From positions 1-26,042 of IMG/VR virus record IMGVR_UViG_3300009163_000156: a DNA stretch of 26,042 nt. One strand, given 5' to 3'. How positions within the stretch are numbered: the first letter of the stretch is position 1; every line of letters starts with the position of its first letter. The position numbers and the translations under genes are program-made. Positions 15,135-23,173 of this stretch are shown in pieces. The stretch is from a virus. The notes under the pieces are model-generated. The model saw only the letters and a list, made by a program, of their open reading frames with translations, was not told the DNA's origin and searched no databases.

Positions 15135-15322
15135 GCGCCCAGCCTCGCCATCAGTTCGGCGCGCTCCCGCGCGTTACGCAGCATAGCGTACCGCTGGTGC
15201 AGGCGGCGCACGATCCCGATGCGGCGGCGCGTCGCCATCTCGTCATCCAGCAGGCGCTTGACCTCGGCCTCCGACATGGACGTGAGCGTGGCAGCCAGCG
15301 ACCGCCAATCAACCTTGTTCAT
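15131..15322 (-). CDS. 63-aa helical protein, function unknown
   Basis: 63 aa, Arg/Ala/Leu-rich and probably all-helical (WRSLAATLTSMSEAEVKRLL, then DDEMATRRRIGIVRRLHQRY, then RERAELMARLGA). A good ribosome binding site (AAGGAG, 7-8 bases before the ATG) supports the start. It overlaps the end of the helicase gene by 14 bases and its stop overlaps the DUF3310 start (ATGA). Small basic helical proteins of this kind often follow phage SNF2-type helicase genes. No motif allows a function to be named. Confidence 0.65.
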   Translation of the reverse strand: MNKVDWRSLAATLTSMSEAEVKRLLDDEMATRRRIGIVRRLHQRYAMLRNARERAELMARLGA

Positions 15323-16628
15323 TCTTCAACTCCTTCATCGCTATGTCTGACACGGCACGCTTTTCGTGAAGGGCCGCCCAGATGCGTTCGTCAATTGTTT
15401 TTTCGGTAATCATCACATAGACCCATACCGCATGGGGCTGGCCGCCGCGGTGCAGGCGTCCGACCGTCTGCTCGTACAGTTCCAGCGACCACGGCAGCGA
15501 CACGAACACCATGTGGCAGCCGCCGTGCTGAAGGTTCAGACCGTGGCCGGCGGACTTCGGGTGGATCAGCAGCAGTTCGACCTTGCCCTCGTTCCACCGC
15601 TCTATCACGTCCTTGTCTTCGATGGTCTGGGCGTGCGGGAAGCGCCGGCGCAGTTCAACCAATTCCTCTTGGTAGTTGTACACCACGATGGTGTTGGCGC
15701 GCTGGTTCTCGTCCAGCAGTTCCGCCAGCCGATCAAACTTGTGGCCGCTGAACCAATGCACCGGCAGCGGCCCCTCGCGGTTGTAGACAAACCCGGACGC
15801 CATCTGTTGCAGCTTGGTCGTCACCGACGCGGCGTTCTGGGCGATGACGCGGTCGTCGCCGAACTTGACAACGTAGTCGCGCTTCATCTTCTCGTATGGT
15901 CCGCGATCCGCAAGCTGAACCCGCGTCTCAACGACATGGCACGGCGGCAGCTTGTCCTTGTAGTCGCCTGGGTCAAGCACGAACGTCGCCGGCTTGATCC
16001 GCTCCATCACCTGTTCCAGCGCGCCGGGTGCCGGCGTCCACTGGCCAAACTCGCGGTTGACGCAGTGGAAGTACTGCTGGAGGAACGCGCCCTTGGCACG
16101 GCCCAGCAAGCCTTGGTCGATGATCTTGCATTGACCGAACACATCCTCAAGGCCGTTTGACGTGAACGAGCCTGTCAATCCCCACCGTATCGCCATCGTA
16201 GACATAAGTTTCTCCAGTGCTTTGAACCGCTTTCCGCTGGGGTTCTTCAGCCGTGTCAGTTCGTCAAACACAACGCCGTCAAAACCTGACAAATCTTCTA
16301 GCTTATCAAGGTTGTCGTAGTTGATGACGACCACAGGCGCGGCGCTGGCCAACGCCGCTTTACGCTGCGCCGGGGTGCCGACCGCCAGCGCCGGTGTGAT
16401 GTTTGACCACTTCGGGGCTTCGACCGGCCACACGTCCGTGCAGACGCGCTTGGGGGCAACCACCAGCCACCGCTTGACCAAGCCGTCGTTCAGCATCGCC
16501 TGCATGGCTGTCAGCGTTATCGCGGTCTTGCCGGCGCCCACCGGCGCCAGAATCATCGCCCGGTCGCGCTCGTACAGGAAGTCGGCGGCGTCGTCCTGGT
16601 ATGGTCTTAAGCGAAGCGATTGGCCCAT
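15309..16628 (-). CDS. SNF2/DEAD-like superfamily 2 helicase
   Basis: 439 aa from the ATG at 16628 (GQSLRLRPYQDDAADFLYER). Longer in-frame starts up to 16751 would run into the nuclease gene and encode non-conserved sequence. The motifs in order are the Q-like RPYQ at 8-11, Walker A APVGAGKT at 28-35, motif Ia LVVAPKRV, motif II FDELTRLKNP (Asp122-Glu123) in place of DEAH, motif III LTGSFTSN, and near the C-terminus HPKSAGHGLNLQ and motif VI QTVGRLHRGGQ. Phage SNF2-type helicases of this size accompany VRR-NUC nucleases in replication modules and probably act on recombination or replication intermediates. The gene overlaps the VRR-NUC gene by 22 bases. It seems complete. Confidence 0.88.
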   Translation of the reverse strand: MGQSLRLRPYQDDAADFLYERDRAMILAPVGAGKTAITLTAMQAMLNDGLVKRWLVVAPKRVCTDVWPVEAPKWSNITPALAVGTPAQRKAALASAAPVVVINYDNLDKLEDLSGFDGVVFDELTRLKNPSGKRFKALEKLMSTMAIRWGLTGSFTSNGLEDVFGQCKIIDQGLLGRAKGAFLQQYFHCVNREFGQWTPAPGALEQVMERIKPATFVLDPGDYKDKLPPCHVVETRVQLADRGPYEKMKRDYVVKFGDDRVIAQNAASVTTKLQQMASGFVYNREGPLPVHWFSGHKFDRLAELLDENQRANTIVVYNYQEELVELRRRFPHAQTIEDKDVIERWNEGKVELLLIHPKSAGHGLNLQHGGCHMVFVSLPWSLELYEQTVGRLHRGGQPHAVWVYVMITEKTIDERIWAALHEKRAVSDIAMKELKNEQG

Positions 16629-16882
16629 GAATCCACACCTTCCTTCGACCACAGCACGGCGTAGTGCTGGCGCGCTGTCTCCATCTGTTCTGCAAATACC
16701 TCTTGCAGCGGCGACAACCGCCCGCCGGGCTTCTTCATTTCCACGAACCACGTCTGGCCGTTCGGCAAGCAGGCGATGCGGTCAGCCACGCCCCGCTGCG
16801 TCACGCTGCGGAACTTGTAGCTGTACCCGCCCAGCGCCTTCACGCGCTTCACGAAGTAGGCTTCGATCTCTTTCTCGGTCAT
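16607..16882 (-). CDS. VRR-NUC domain nuclease
   Basis: 91 aa, essentially one VRR-NUC domain. TEKEIEAYFVKRVKALGGYS is the usual opening. GVADRIACLPNGQTWFVEMK carries the PD-(D/E)xK core, with an Asp in GVADR and the ExK of VEMKK. PGGRLSPLQ completes the signature. Stand-alone phage VRR-NUC proteins are structure-specific nucleases, proposed to resolve branched DNA. The enzyme is encoded with the SNF2-type helicase it overlaps, so the two probably act on the same substrates. It is the first gene after the primase terminator, and a promoter candidate lies directly upstream of its start. Confidence 0.9.
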   Translation of the reverse strand: MTEKEIEAYFVKRVKALGGYSYKFRSVTQRGVADRIACLPNGQTWFVEMKKPGGRLSPLQEVFAEQMETARQHYAVLWSKEGVDSWANRFA

Positions 16883-16888
16883 GGCGCT

Positions 16889-16917
16889 ATCCTATGGGTG
16901 CAAACATTCTGTTGCAA
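16889..16917 (-). promoter_or_regulatory. candidate promoter for the VRR-NUC/helicase unit
   Basis: On the minus strand, TTGCAA (16917-16912) and TAGGAT (16894-16889) are separated by 17 bases. Transcription would begin at or within a few bases of the VRR-NUC ATG at 16882, giving an almost leaderless message. The AGGA in the -10 box could instead be the ribosome binding site of a longer transcript. It lies just downstream of the primase terminator, which is why a promoter is expected here. Confidence 0.45.
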
Positions 16918-16925
16918 GGGCCAAG

Positions 16926-16967
16926 CAAAAAGAAACCCCCGGCGCAGTGAGGCGCACCGGGGGTTTC
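16926..16967 (-). terminator. intrinsic terminator after primase-helicase gene
   Basis: Perfect 11-bp stem: GAAACCCCCGG at 16932-16942 pairs with CCGGGGGTTTC at 16957-16967 around a 14-base loop. Reading on the minus strand it is followed by a T-run (complement of the A-run at 16926-16931). It starts 5 bases after the primase stop and separates the replication genes from the VRR-NUC/helicase genes. Confidence 0.85.
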
Positions 16968-16972
16968 CATCA

Positions 16973-19345
16973 TCAACCGCGCTGGTTTGGGGTGCGCTGT
17001 TGATGAATCCCTACCACCTTAGCCCCGGTGGTATCAATGTTTTCCACCATCCGGCGAAGGTCGGATTTGGTATGAACTCTGGCAATCTCCGGTGCTGCGA
17101 AGATATGCCGCTTGGTGTGGAAGTCAGCCGACCCCAGACGCCCGCAGTCCGTCCAACCGGCTTCCTTGAAGGCGTGCAGCAGTGCAGCCTGTGGCACTTT
17201 GACGCCCGCCGGAACCTTACCTTCTGTGACCAAAAGATCACACAGCTTGTGGAACGGCCCGCCGACAACGCCCGACGCAAACGGCCCGACGCGCAGGCGC
17301 ATCATGTCAACCAGGTAGCTCTCGGCTACACTCATGCCCTGCTCGACCATATTCAGCTTCCACTCGGTCACCGGCGGCGCGGCGGCAGGATTGAACGCCG
17401 ACACGTCCCGCAAGTGCAGCCAAGCCCCGATCTTCTCATAGCCGCCGGCCTTGTACCAATCCCACAGCACCGCCGCTTCGTCGGGGTGCATCCGCGGTGC
17501 GCGTGACCACACGCAGAACCAGCGGCGGTCTTGCGTCGGCAGGGTGATCGGCAGCGGATCGTTCGTGAACGCCACCACCTGAACCCGGTTCAGCATCTCG
17601 TAGGGGTGCAAGCCTTTGCGGTTGATCAGCAGCGTCTCTGGCGGCGCGGCAATGATCGGCTTAAGCTTGTTGGCCAGCGCCCGGCGCTCCTTCGCCTCCG
17701 GTTCGCGCAGTTCGTTCAGGATCAGGACTTCAGCCTCCAGGTTGTACCCCCACTGGCTGTTGATCTCGCCCGTCTCAATGATCGAACGGTTGTGCTGGTG
17801 CTTGCCGCCGATGGCCCACAGGAACGGCGCCCACATGGTGTCCTTGCCGCTGCCTTCGTCGCCGCCGTGCAGCACCGCGTGATTGATCTTCACGTTCGGG
17901 TGCTGAACCTTGTACGCCATCACATCCAAGATATGCTCAAGTTCGGATGTTTCTTCGATCAGACTGCGGCAGTGATCCAGCCACGGCGCGATCTGTACGT
18001 CACTGACTGATGCCGTGGCGCTCATGTCGGGGCGGGCGTTAACCCAGCGGTTGCCGTAGACCAGCCCATCGCGCGCCACCAGCACGTCCTCGCCCGCGGC
18101 GTAGGTGATGCCGGTCAGCGCCTTCGCGCCAAACTCCTGCCGGCGCTCGTCGTAGTAGACCGACGCGGCAACTTGCCGCTTGTTGTTGTGGATCGACCGG
18201 CAATCAACGTGGCGGAACAGCGCGTTGAACACGTTGCGCGGCACTTCTTGGCGCGTCACCATGTCGAAGTAGCTGTCGTCAGACTGCACGTAGGCGAAGC
18301 GGTCGAACCACTCGGTCTTCAACAGCCGCCCGGCTTCCTTGCGCTCGACCTCCTTGACGGTGATGGCGGCCTGATCCGGAAAGGCTTCGGTTGGCGAGAT
18401 TTTCTCGGCCATCAGCCGCATCCGTTCGGCGATCAGTTCGTCCCGCAGCCCTGGCGTCACGGTCGGGCCGCCGTTGTCCGACACCCATTTCAGGAACGTC
18501 GTGCTGGTCAGGTCTTGGCAGTGGCCGTGATAGCAGCAGTAGGAGCGATCCAGCGGCTTGTAGCGGCCCTCGATGCTGCCGTCCGAATGCGCGGCATGGT
18601 TAGGGCAGACCACGCCGCACCAGCCCTCGTTGTTGACCCGCGACAGCACCATGCTGTTGTCCGACAGCCACGCCAGCACGTTGTCTTGGCCGGTGTCGCG
18701 TATCTTGATGCTCTTGATCTCTGCGGTGTCCGATTCGGGCGGCACGACGCCCAGCGCCGCGCACACTTCGTCCAGCGTGTACTCGCGGTCGGGGTGGAAC
18801 TCGACCAACCGCGCCTCAAAGTTGCCCCTGCCCCGCTTCAGGTTGACGCTGCCGGGGATGCGGCAGTTGCGGACGGCGTTGGTCGCGCCTGGGTCGGTGT
18901 AGCCCGCGTCGGCGATGGCGGTGATGGCCGCGGTAAAGTCTGCCTTGGACGGCTGTTCGCTGAAGGCGTAGCCCCACTGGAACGACCCTTCGGACGTTTC
19001 CATGATCCACGTCGGGGCCAGCGGCGGCTCCTTGGACTTGGTGCCGATGTCGTCCAGCATCATGAACAGGACATACTCGACGTTCTCTGACTTGGCAGAT
19101 GGCTTGCCGTCCACGAAGCGGTCAACGATGAACGACCCGGTGTTGACGTACCACGCATCGCCCGGCTTGATGTTGGCCTTGGCCGGCAGGAACGACGGGA
19201 AGGTGGCCTTCGGCGCCCCATCGCCGTGGTAGACCATCTCGCCGCCGACCAGCGTCGGCTTCTGCTTCAGCAACAGCGCCGTCTCGCCCGTCTCGAACGC
19301 CAGCTTGGTGACGTATTCGATAAACTTGATGCGATCCTCACTCAT
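16973..19345 (-). CDS. primase-helicase (RepB-like primase plus SF3-type/DUF5906-like helicase)
   Basis: 790 aa. Residues about 1-200 look like an archaeo-eukaryotic-type (RepB-like) primase: FMMLDDIGTK with Asp98-Asp99, then GSFQWGYAF, then RIPGSVNLKRG. A probable zinc-binding knot follows (WCGVVCPNHAAHSDG and CCYHGHC, 242-276). The C-terminal helicase has Walker A GGDEGSGKDT (494-503), a Walker B-like EVLILNELRE (539-548), sensor FTNDPLP (593-599) and an arginine finger in QDRRWF (605-610). It would open and prime the origin for the polymerase encoded next to it. A purine-rich ribosome binding site (GGAG) sits in the 10-base gap after the polymerase stop. A terminator follows the gene. Fold assignments are from motifs, not a search. 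Confidence 0.85.
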   Translation of the reverse strand: MSEDRIKFIEYVTKLAFETGETALLLKQKPTLVGGEMVYHGDGAPKATFPSFLPAKANIKPGDAWYVNTGSFIVDRFVDGKPSAKSENVEYVLFMMLDDIGTKSKEPPLAPTWIMETSEGSFQWGYAFSEQPSKADFTAAITAIADAGYTDPGATNAVRNCRIPGSVNLKRGRGNFEARLVEFHPDREYTLDEVCAALGVVPPESDTAEIKSIKIRDTGQDNVLAWLSDNSMVLSRVNNEGWCGVVCPNHAAHSDGSIEGRYKPLDRSYCCYHGHCQDLTSTTFLKWVSDNGGPTVTPGLRDELIAERMRLMAEKISPTEAFPDQAAITVKEVERKEAGRLLKTEWFDRFAYVQSDDSYFDMVTRQEVPRNVFNALFRHVDCRSIHNNKRQVAASVYYDERRQEFGAKALTGITYAAGEDVLVARDGLVYGNRWVNARPDMSATASVSDVQIAPWLDHCRSLIEETSELEHILDVMAYKVQHPNVKINHAVLHGGDEGSGKDTMWAPFLWAIGGKHQHNRSIIETGEINSQWGYNLEAEVLILNELREPEAKERRALANKLKPIIAAPPETLLINRKGLHPYEMLNRVQVVAFTNDPLPITLPTQDRRWFCVWSRAPRMHPDEAAVLWDWYKAGGYEKIGAWLHLRDVSAFNPAAAPPVTEWKLNMVEQGMSVAESYLVDMMRLRVGPFASGVVGGPFHKLCDLLVTEGKVPAGVKVPQAALLHAFKEAGWTDCGRLGSADFHTKRHIFAAPEIARVHTKSDLRRMVENIDTTGAKVVGIHQQRTPNQRG

Positions 19346-19355
19346 CGCAGTACTC

Positions 19356-21323
19356 CTATTTTCCGTATCGTTGCATGATAGCCACTTCCGCGTTCAGCGG
19401 CAGGCCGGCGGCCCAGAGCGGCGGTGTACACATGATCTTGACCAGCGCGGCGGCGGCGTCCTCGGCGGTGCTGGCGTCGGTCTCCAGCACGATTTCGTCG
19501 TGGACGTGCAGCACTACGTCGAATCCTTCTTCCTCCAACCGCCGCAGCGCGTGTCGCAGCAGATCGTTGGCGATGGCCTGTGTGATGTTTTCGCAGGCCA
19601 GACCGCGCCACAGGCGGGCGCGGGGCCATTCCTTTGCGTCAGCGGCGGGCTTCCACGCCGCCTTGGCGTAGGTGATGTTGCCTTCCTCATCAAAGCGAGC
19701 GAACGGGTAGCATAGCACACGGCCTGACGGCAGGGCATACCAAAGATGCTGCTTGTCGTACAAATATGTCACGCGGCCCGCAGCGATCTCTTTGCCTGGG
19801 TGGCGCATGGCGCCGGTGTACGCCCGCTCCAGCCCCGTCCAGTAGTTGACCGACCACGGGTTCGCCCGGCGCCAGCCATCCACCATCTTGCGGCTGTCGC
19901 TCTCGGTCAGGATGACGTTGTAAATGCGGCCCATGCTGGCGAAGGCGCCCACGCCGCCGGCGAAACCGCAGGCCAGTTCCTGCACCTTGCCGATCTGGCG
20001 CTGATCCTTGTCCACGTCATCATAGCGGACGTGGAATGTCGCCGCGGCGTTGTGCTTGTACACGTCCTCGCCGCGCGCGAAAATGCCCAGCTTCTCTGCG
20101 CCGCTGTTGGTGTTCGACGCCCACGGCGTCACCCGCGCCTCAATGGCGGCCCAATCGGCCACCACCAGCCGCTTGCCTTCGGGCGCCATCAGCGCCGGGC
20201 GCAGCATCCCCTTCAGCACGTCCGTGATCCGGCGTCCGAACTGCGGCACGATCTTGTGACCGCGCACCATTGCCTGCCGTGCTAGTGCAGGGTCGTCGGC
20301 GCATCGTCGTGGGAAATTATGAACTTGCAGTCCAAATGATGAAGCGCGGCCTGTAGCACTACCTCCAGCGAATACGAACGCTCCTCTAACTCGTTGATCC
20401 TCATCGTCTGAGAGCGCAGCCGCGCGCGCAAACTTTGCAACTGACGACGCCCAAAGGTCGTCTGCACATTGGATAACTTCAGCGACGACGGGCGGTACTT
20501 CATCAGGGTTTTCCTCTGCCAGAGCCAACAGATTGAAGCGGACGTTCTTGTCGATTGATAGCTTGGGTTCGCCGTCCTTGTAAACCGTCGCCAGTTTGAG
20601 CGCCTGCGGCCCGACGCGATCCAGCACCCACGCCCGCATCTTGGGGCTGCGGACGGACGTGATCTCGCCGCCGGTGGCCTCCTCGACCGTCTGCTGGATG
20701 TCGGCAGACTCGGCGTCGGCGTACTGCACGGCGGCCAGCGCCAGCGGGCGATCCAGCAGCACGCCGCGGTCGTTGATGCGCTCGTTGACGTGGTAGTCGC
20801 GCAACTCATCAGCGGACAGCGCGCGCTGCGCCTGGGCGATGGCCCGCATGGCGCGCACGTCCTGTTCGCAGTAGGCAACCATCTCAGCCATCAGGCCGGG
20901 GTCGTCGCGGAAGGTGCCATCCGCCTGCGGGATCGACAGCAGCCGGATCAGTTGCGCGCCGCGGTGGTCTTTCTTCATGGACGCGCCAGCGAACCGGCCT
21001 ACGTCCTCCAGGCTGCCCGGCGCGCAGTTGGCGCGGGCTTGTGCTGCGGTGCAGTAGAACTGCTCCAGCGCGTAGTTGATCTGTAGGACGTACCAGCACA
21101 CCAGACGCTCGAACGCGGCGTTGTGCGCCCGTATCTGGCCGGTGTGCTGGCGCACGTCAGCCGGGAACGGCTGGTCAGGCGTCCACGTCCGCACGTCGTC
21201 ATCGTCGAAGGCGTAGGACATACACAGCACGTCGGTGCTGGCGTCCTGCGCGTAGTTGTAGACGCCCTTGGCCGGCAAGTCACAGCGGCTGCGCGTCTCG
21301 AAATCGAGCCATAGGATGGTCAT
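19356..21323 (-). CDS. family A DNA polymerase with 3'-5' exonuclease domain
   Basis: 655 aa. The exonuclease motifs are LDFETRS (Asp7, Glu9), HNAAFE (67-72) and YCEQDV (151-156). The polymerase motifs are A, VADWAAIEAR (Asp390); B, RQIGKVQELACGFAGG (Arg442, Lys446); and C, HVHDE (606-610). There is no 5' nuclease domain, as usual for phage replicative polymerases. In motif B the position equivalent to E. coli Pol I Phe762 or T7 Tyr526 is Leu450, and the Tyr766 position is Phe454. DNA encoding about residues 260-345 (20290-20545) is visibly less GC-rich than the rest, hinting at mosaic exchange. The neighbours (nuclease, SSB-like protein, primase-helicase) form a complete replication module. 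Confidence 0.93.
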   Translation of the reverse strand: MTILWLDFETRSRCDLPAKGVYNYAQDASTDVLCMSYAFDDDDVRTWTPDQPFPADVRQHTGQIRAHNAAFERLVCWYVLQINYALEQFYCTAAQARANCAPGSLEDVGRFAGASMKKDHRGAQLIRLLSIPQADGTFRDDPGLMAEMVAYCEQDVRAMRAIAQAQRALSADELRDYHVNERINDRGVLLDRPLALAAVQYADAESADIQQTVEEATGGEITSVRSPKMRAWVLDRVGPQALKLATVYKDGEPKLSIDKNVRFNLLALAEENPDEVPPVVAEVIQCADDLWASSVAKFARAAALSDDEDQRVRGAFVFAGGSATGRASSFGLQVHNFPRRCADDPALARQAMVRGHKIVPQFGRRITDVLKGMLRPALMAPEGKRLVVADWAAIEARVTPWASNTNSGAEKLGIFARGEDVYKHNAAATFHVRYDDVDKDQRQIGKVQELACGFAGGVGAFASMGRIYNVILTESDSRKMVDGWRRANPWSVNYWTGLERAYTGAMRHPGKEIAAGRVTYLYDKQHLWYALPSGRVLCYPFARFDEEGNITYAKAAWKPAADAKEWPRARLWRGLACENITQAIANDLLRHALRRLEEEGFDVVLHVHDEIVLETDASTAEDAAAALVKIMCTPPLWAAGLPLNAEVAIMQRYGK

Positions 21324-21348
21324 GGATGCCTCACTTCATCCGCTACTA

Positions 21349-21374
21349 GCCGGGGCGGCCCAACCCGCCCCGGC
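21349..21374 (-). other. strong hairpin between SSB-like and polymerase genes
   Basis: GCCGGGGCGG (21349-21358) is the exact inverse complement of CCGCCCCGGC (21365-21374), with a 6-base loop. No T-run follows on the minus strand, so it is more likely an mRNA stability or attenuation element than a terminator. It lies in the longest gap (65 bases) of the replication unit, 15 bases after the upstream stop. Confidence 0.6.
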
Positions 21375-21388
21375 GTTCGCTGCCCAGT

Positions 21389-22036
21389 TTACACGCGGCG
21401 CCGGCGGCGCGGTGCGTCTTCAGCCGGGGCTTCCGCTTCCTCGGCGTCTTCCTCCGCCGGGGCTGCGTCCATGCCAGACCACTTCACGATGTCAAACACC
21501 GGCGTGAAGATGCGGCCATAGCTCTTGTGCTGGTAGTGTTCCTTCTTGAGGCGCACCACCGGCACGGGCTTGTCCTGATCCTTGTCCACCTGTTCAGCGA
21601 TGGCCACGGCCAGACCCTGCACGGCGCGCTTGCCGCCGACGCTGGTCACGCTGTAGCGGACTTGCAGGCCTTCGTCCTCGCCGTTCGTGCAGGCCAGCGT
21701 CATGCCGATCTGCATTTCCCAGCCGCGCTTGGCGGATGGCGGTGCGGGGTCAAGTTCCGGCAGCGGCTCAGACACGCTGACCATCTTCTCGGCCAGCACT
21801 TCGCCATCGCCCCAAGCAATAAAGCCGTGGACGAACGAGAACGGATTGACGGCCCACAGGCTGTCATCCTCGACCTCGGTCTGATCGGCACCGAACACCC
21901 AGTGGCCGGTCTTGTCCATCTTGAGGATGGCCATACCGCCAGCACCAGCCGACGATTCGATGGAGCGCAGCGCAGAAGCCAGAGACTTAACAGACGGCAG
22001 ATTAGAGCCGCCAAACTTGGAGAGTTCATTCGACAT
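21389..22036 (-). CDS. probable single-stranded DNA-binding protein (positional call)
   Basis: 215 aa. Conserved-looking blocks are KFGGSNLPSVKSLASALRSI, GHWVFGADQTEVEDDSLWAV, NPFSFVHGFIAWGD, RGWEMQIGMTLACTNGEDEG and YGRIFTPVFDIVKWSGMD. I recognise the protein as a recurrent phage protein without a named function. The C-terminal tail is first acidic (EEDAEEAEAPAEDAP) and then ends RRRRRV. In DUF2800-polA-primase modules of other phages, the slot between the Cas4-like nuclease and the polymerase usually holds an ssDNA-binding protein (DUF2815 type). This protein occupies that slot and has a beta-rich body with an acidic tail. The terminal arginines are unlike classical SSB tips. Function is inference from position. 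Confidence 0.55.
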   Translation of the reverse strand: MSNELSKFGGSNLPSVKSLASALRSIESSAGAGGMAILKMDKTGHWVFGADQTEVEDDSLWAVNPFSFVHGFIAWGDGEVLAEKMVSVSEPLPELDPAPPSAKRGWEMQIGMTLACTNGEDEGLQVRYSVTSVGGKRAVQGLAVAIAEQVDKDQDKPVPVVRLKKEHYQHKSYGRIFTPVFDIVKWSGMDAAPAEEDAEEAEAPAEDAPRRRRRV

Positions 22037-22048
22037 TATCGTGTTCCC

Positions 22049-23170
22049 TTACTGGATTTTGGCCATTGCCTTCTTGAGCGTATGGCCGATTTGCAACACC
22101 GCGGGCCGGGGGTCATTCCCCGGTGCCAGAGTGTTACCCGTGGAGACGGCGACCACCAAGTCAGCCGGCAATTCGATCTTCATCTTCTTCAGCGCCTTGT
22201 CGGCCACCGCTGGCGTGATCGCCTTCGGTTCGCCCCAGGCTTCAACGCCTGCGCTTGTCAGGAACGCCACAGCCTTGTCCTCGTCGGCCCACTGACGGGT
22301 CGCCCGCTTCGGCACCAGCTTCCAGTCGCCCACCGGATTACCCTCAGTCAGCATCTGTTCCGCCAGTGCCCGCAGGCCAGAAATGAACTCCTCCACCAGC
22401 GGCACCTGATCCAGATAGTGCGCGATCTGATCCACCGGCAGCGCGTCCAGCTTGGTCGCCAGCAGGCGATCCACGGCGCCGGTCATGACAGGGCAGACAG
22501 GCTTTGCAGCGCACCACTTGCAGTGGTCGCCCGCTTTCAGCGGGGCGTCAGGCTTGAGCGCGCGAGTGACGGCGGCCTTCAGGTCACCCTCGAACGCCTT
22601 GATGCGCTCCACCGTGGTTACCCACCGCTTGACGCTGGGCGGCTGCACGATGATCAGTTCGACCTCCTCCACGCCCTCGAACACCCACTTCGTGGCGTCC
22701 GTCCGCATGGCGGCGGCGGCATAGAACATCAGTTGGGCGTTTTCTTCTGCCGCCACAGGGATGCCGTCACCGAATTTCCAATCCAGCACAACAGCGCGCC
22801 AACCAATGCGGCCCAGAAAATCAGTACTACCAAAAACGTCAGGCAGATAATCCCCAAAACCCACCCGGCTTTCGACAGCATATTCCATCCTCCCTTCGGG
22901 GTCGATCTCATCCAGCGCGGCCAGCGCCGGGCGCAGCTTGCGCTCGATCAGGTCTTCATCCAGCGTAATGCCCTCATGGGTGCGCCCCAGATAGAACTCT
23001 GGCGGCTTGTTCTTGTCCAGCACGTCCGCAATAGTGTCGTGCAGCAGCGTCCCCTCATTGGCGTAACTGCTGCTTGGCTGCGGTGGCATCTTGTCCACCA
23101 GCGCCACGCTGCCTGGGCAGGCGATGACGCGCTTGGCGGTTGATCCGCCGACGATCCTACTGTGTTGCAT
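22049..23170 (-). CDS. Cas4/RecB-like nuclease with Fe-S cluster (DUF2800-type)
   Basis: 373 aa. RecB-family nuclease motifs appear in order: GTLLH with His44, GSTDFLG with Asp117, LDWK with Asp130 and Lys132, and QLMFY (146-150, the QxxxY motif). Four cysteines, one N-terminal (Cys18 in VIACPG) and three C-terminal (Cys217, Cys220, Cys226 in HCKWCAAKPVC), match the Fe-S cluster pattern of Cas4 and AddB nucleases. DUF2800 proteins head the replication modules of many phages, directly before the SSB and polymerase genes as here. It probably trims DNA ends for recombination-dependent replication or degrades host DNA. The ATG has AGGA upstream and lies 3 bases after the previous stop. Confidence 0.87.
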   Translation of the reverse strand: MQHSRIVGGSTAKRVIACPGSVALVDKMPPQPSSSYANEGTLLHDTIADVLDKNKPPEFYLGRTHEGITLDEDLIERKLRPALAALDEIDPEGRMEYAVESRVGFGDYLPDVFGSTDFLGRIGWRAVVLDWKFGDGIPVAAEENAQLMFYAAAAMRTDATKWVFEGVEEVELIIVQPPSVKRWVTTVERIKAFEGDLKAAVTRALKPDAPLKAGDHCKWCAAKPVCPVMTGAVDRLLATKLDALPVDQIAHYLDQVPLVEEFISGLRALAEQMLTEGNPVGDWKLVPKRATRQWADEDKAVAFLTSAGVEAWGEPKAITPAVADKALKKMKIELPADLVVAVSTGNTLAPGNDPRPAVLQIGHTLKKAMAKIQ

Positions 23171-23173
23171 CGT

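Noticed and set aside
18173-19090. 305-aa plus-strand open frame antisense to the primase
   Set aside because: Long antisense frames are expected opposite GC-rich genes, and this one has no ribosome binding site or recognisable domain.
21527-23143. 538-aa plus-strand open frame antisense to the SSB-like and Cas4-like genes
   Set aside because: It is a mirror of strongly biased minus-strand codons. Composition is His/Arg/Leu-rich without motifs, whereas the minus-strand genes carry complete catalytic motifs.
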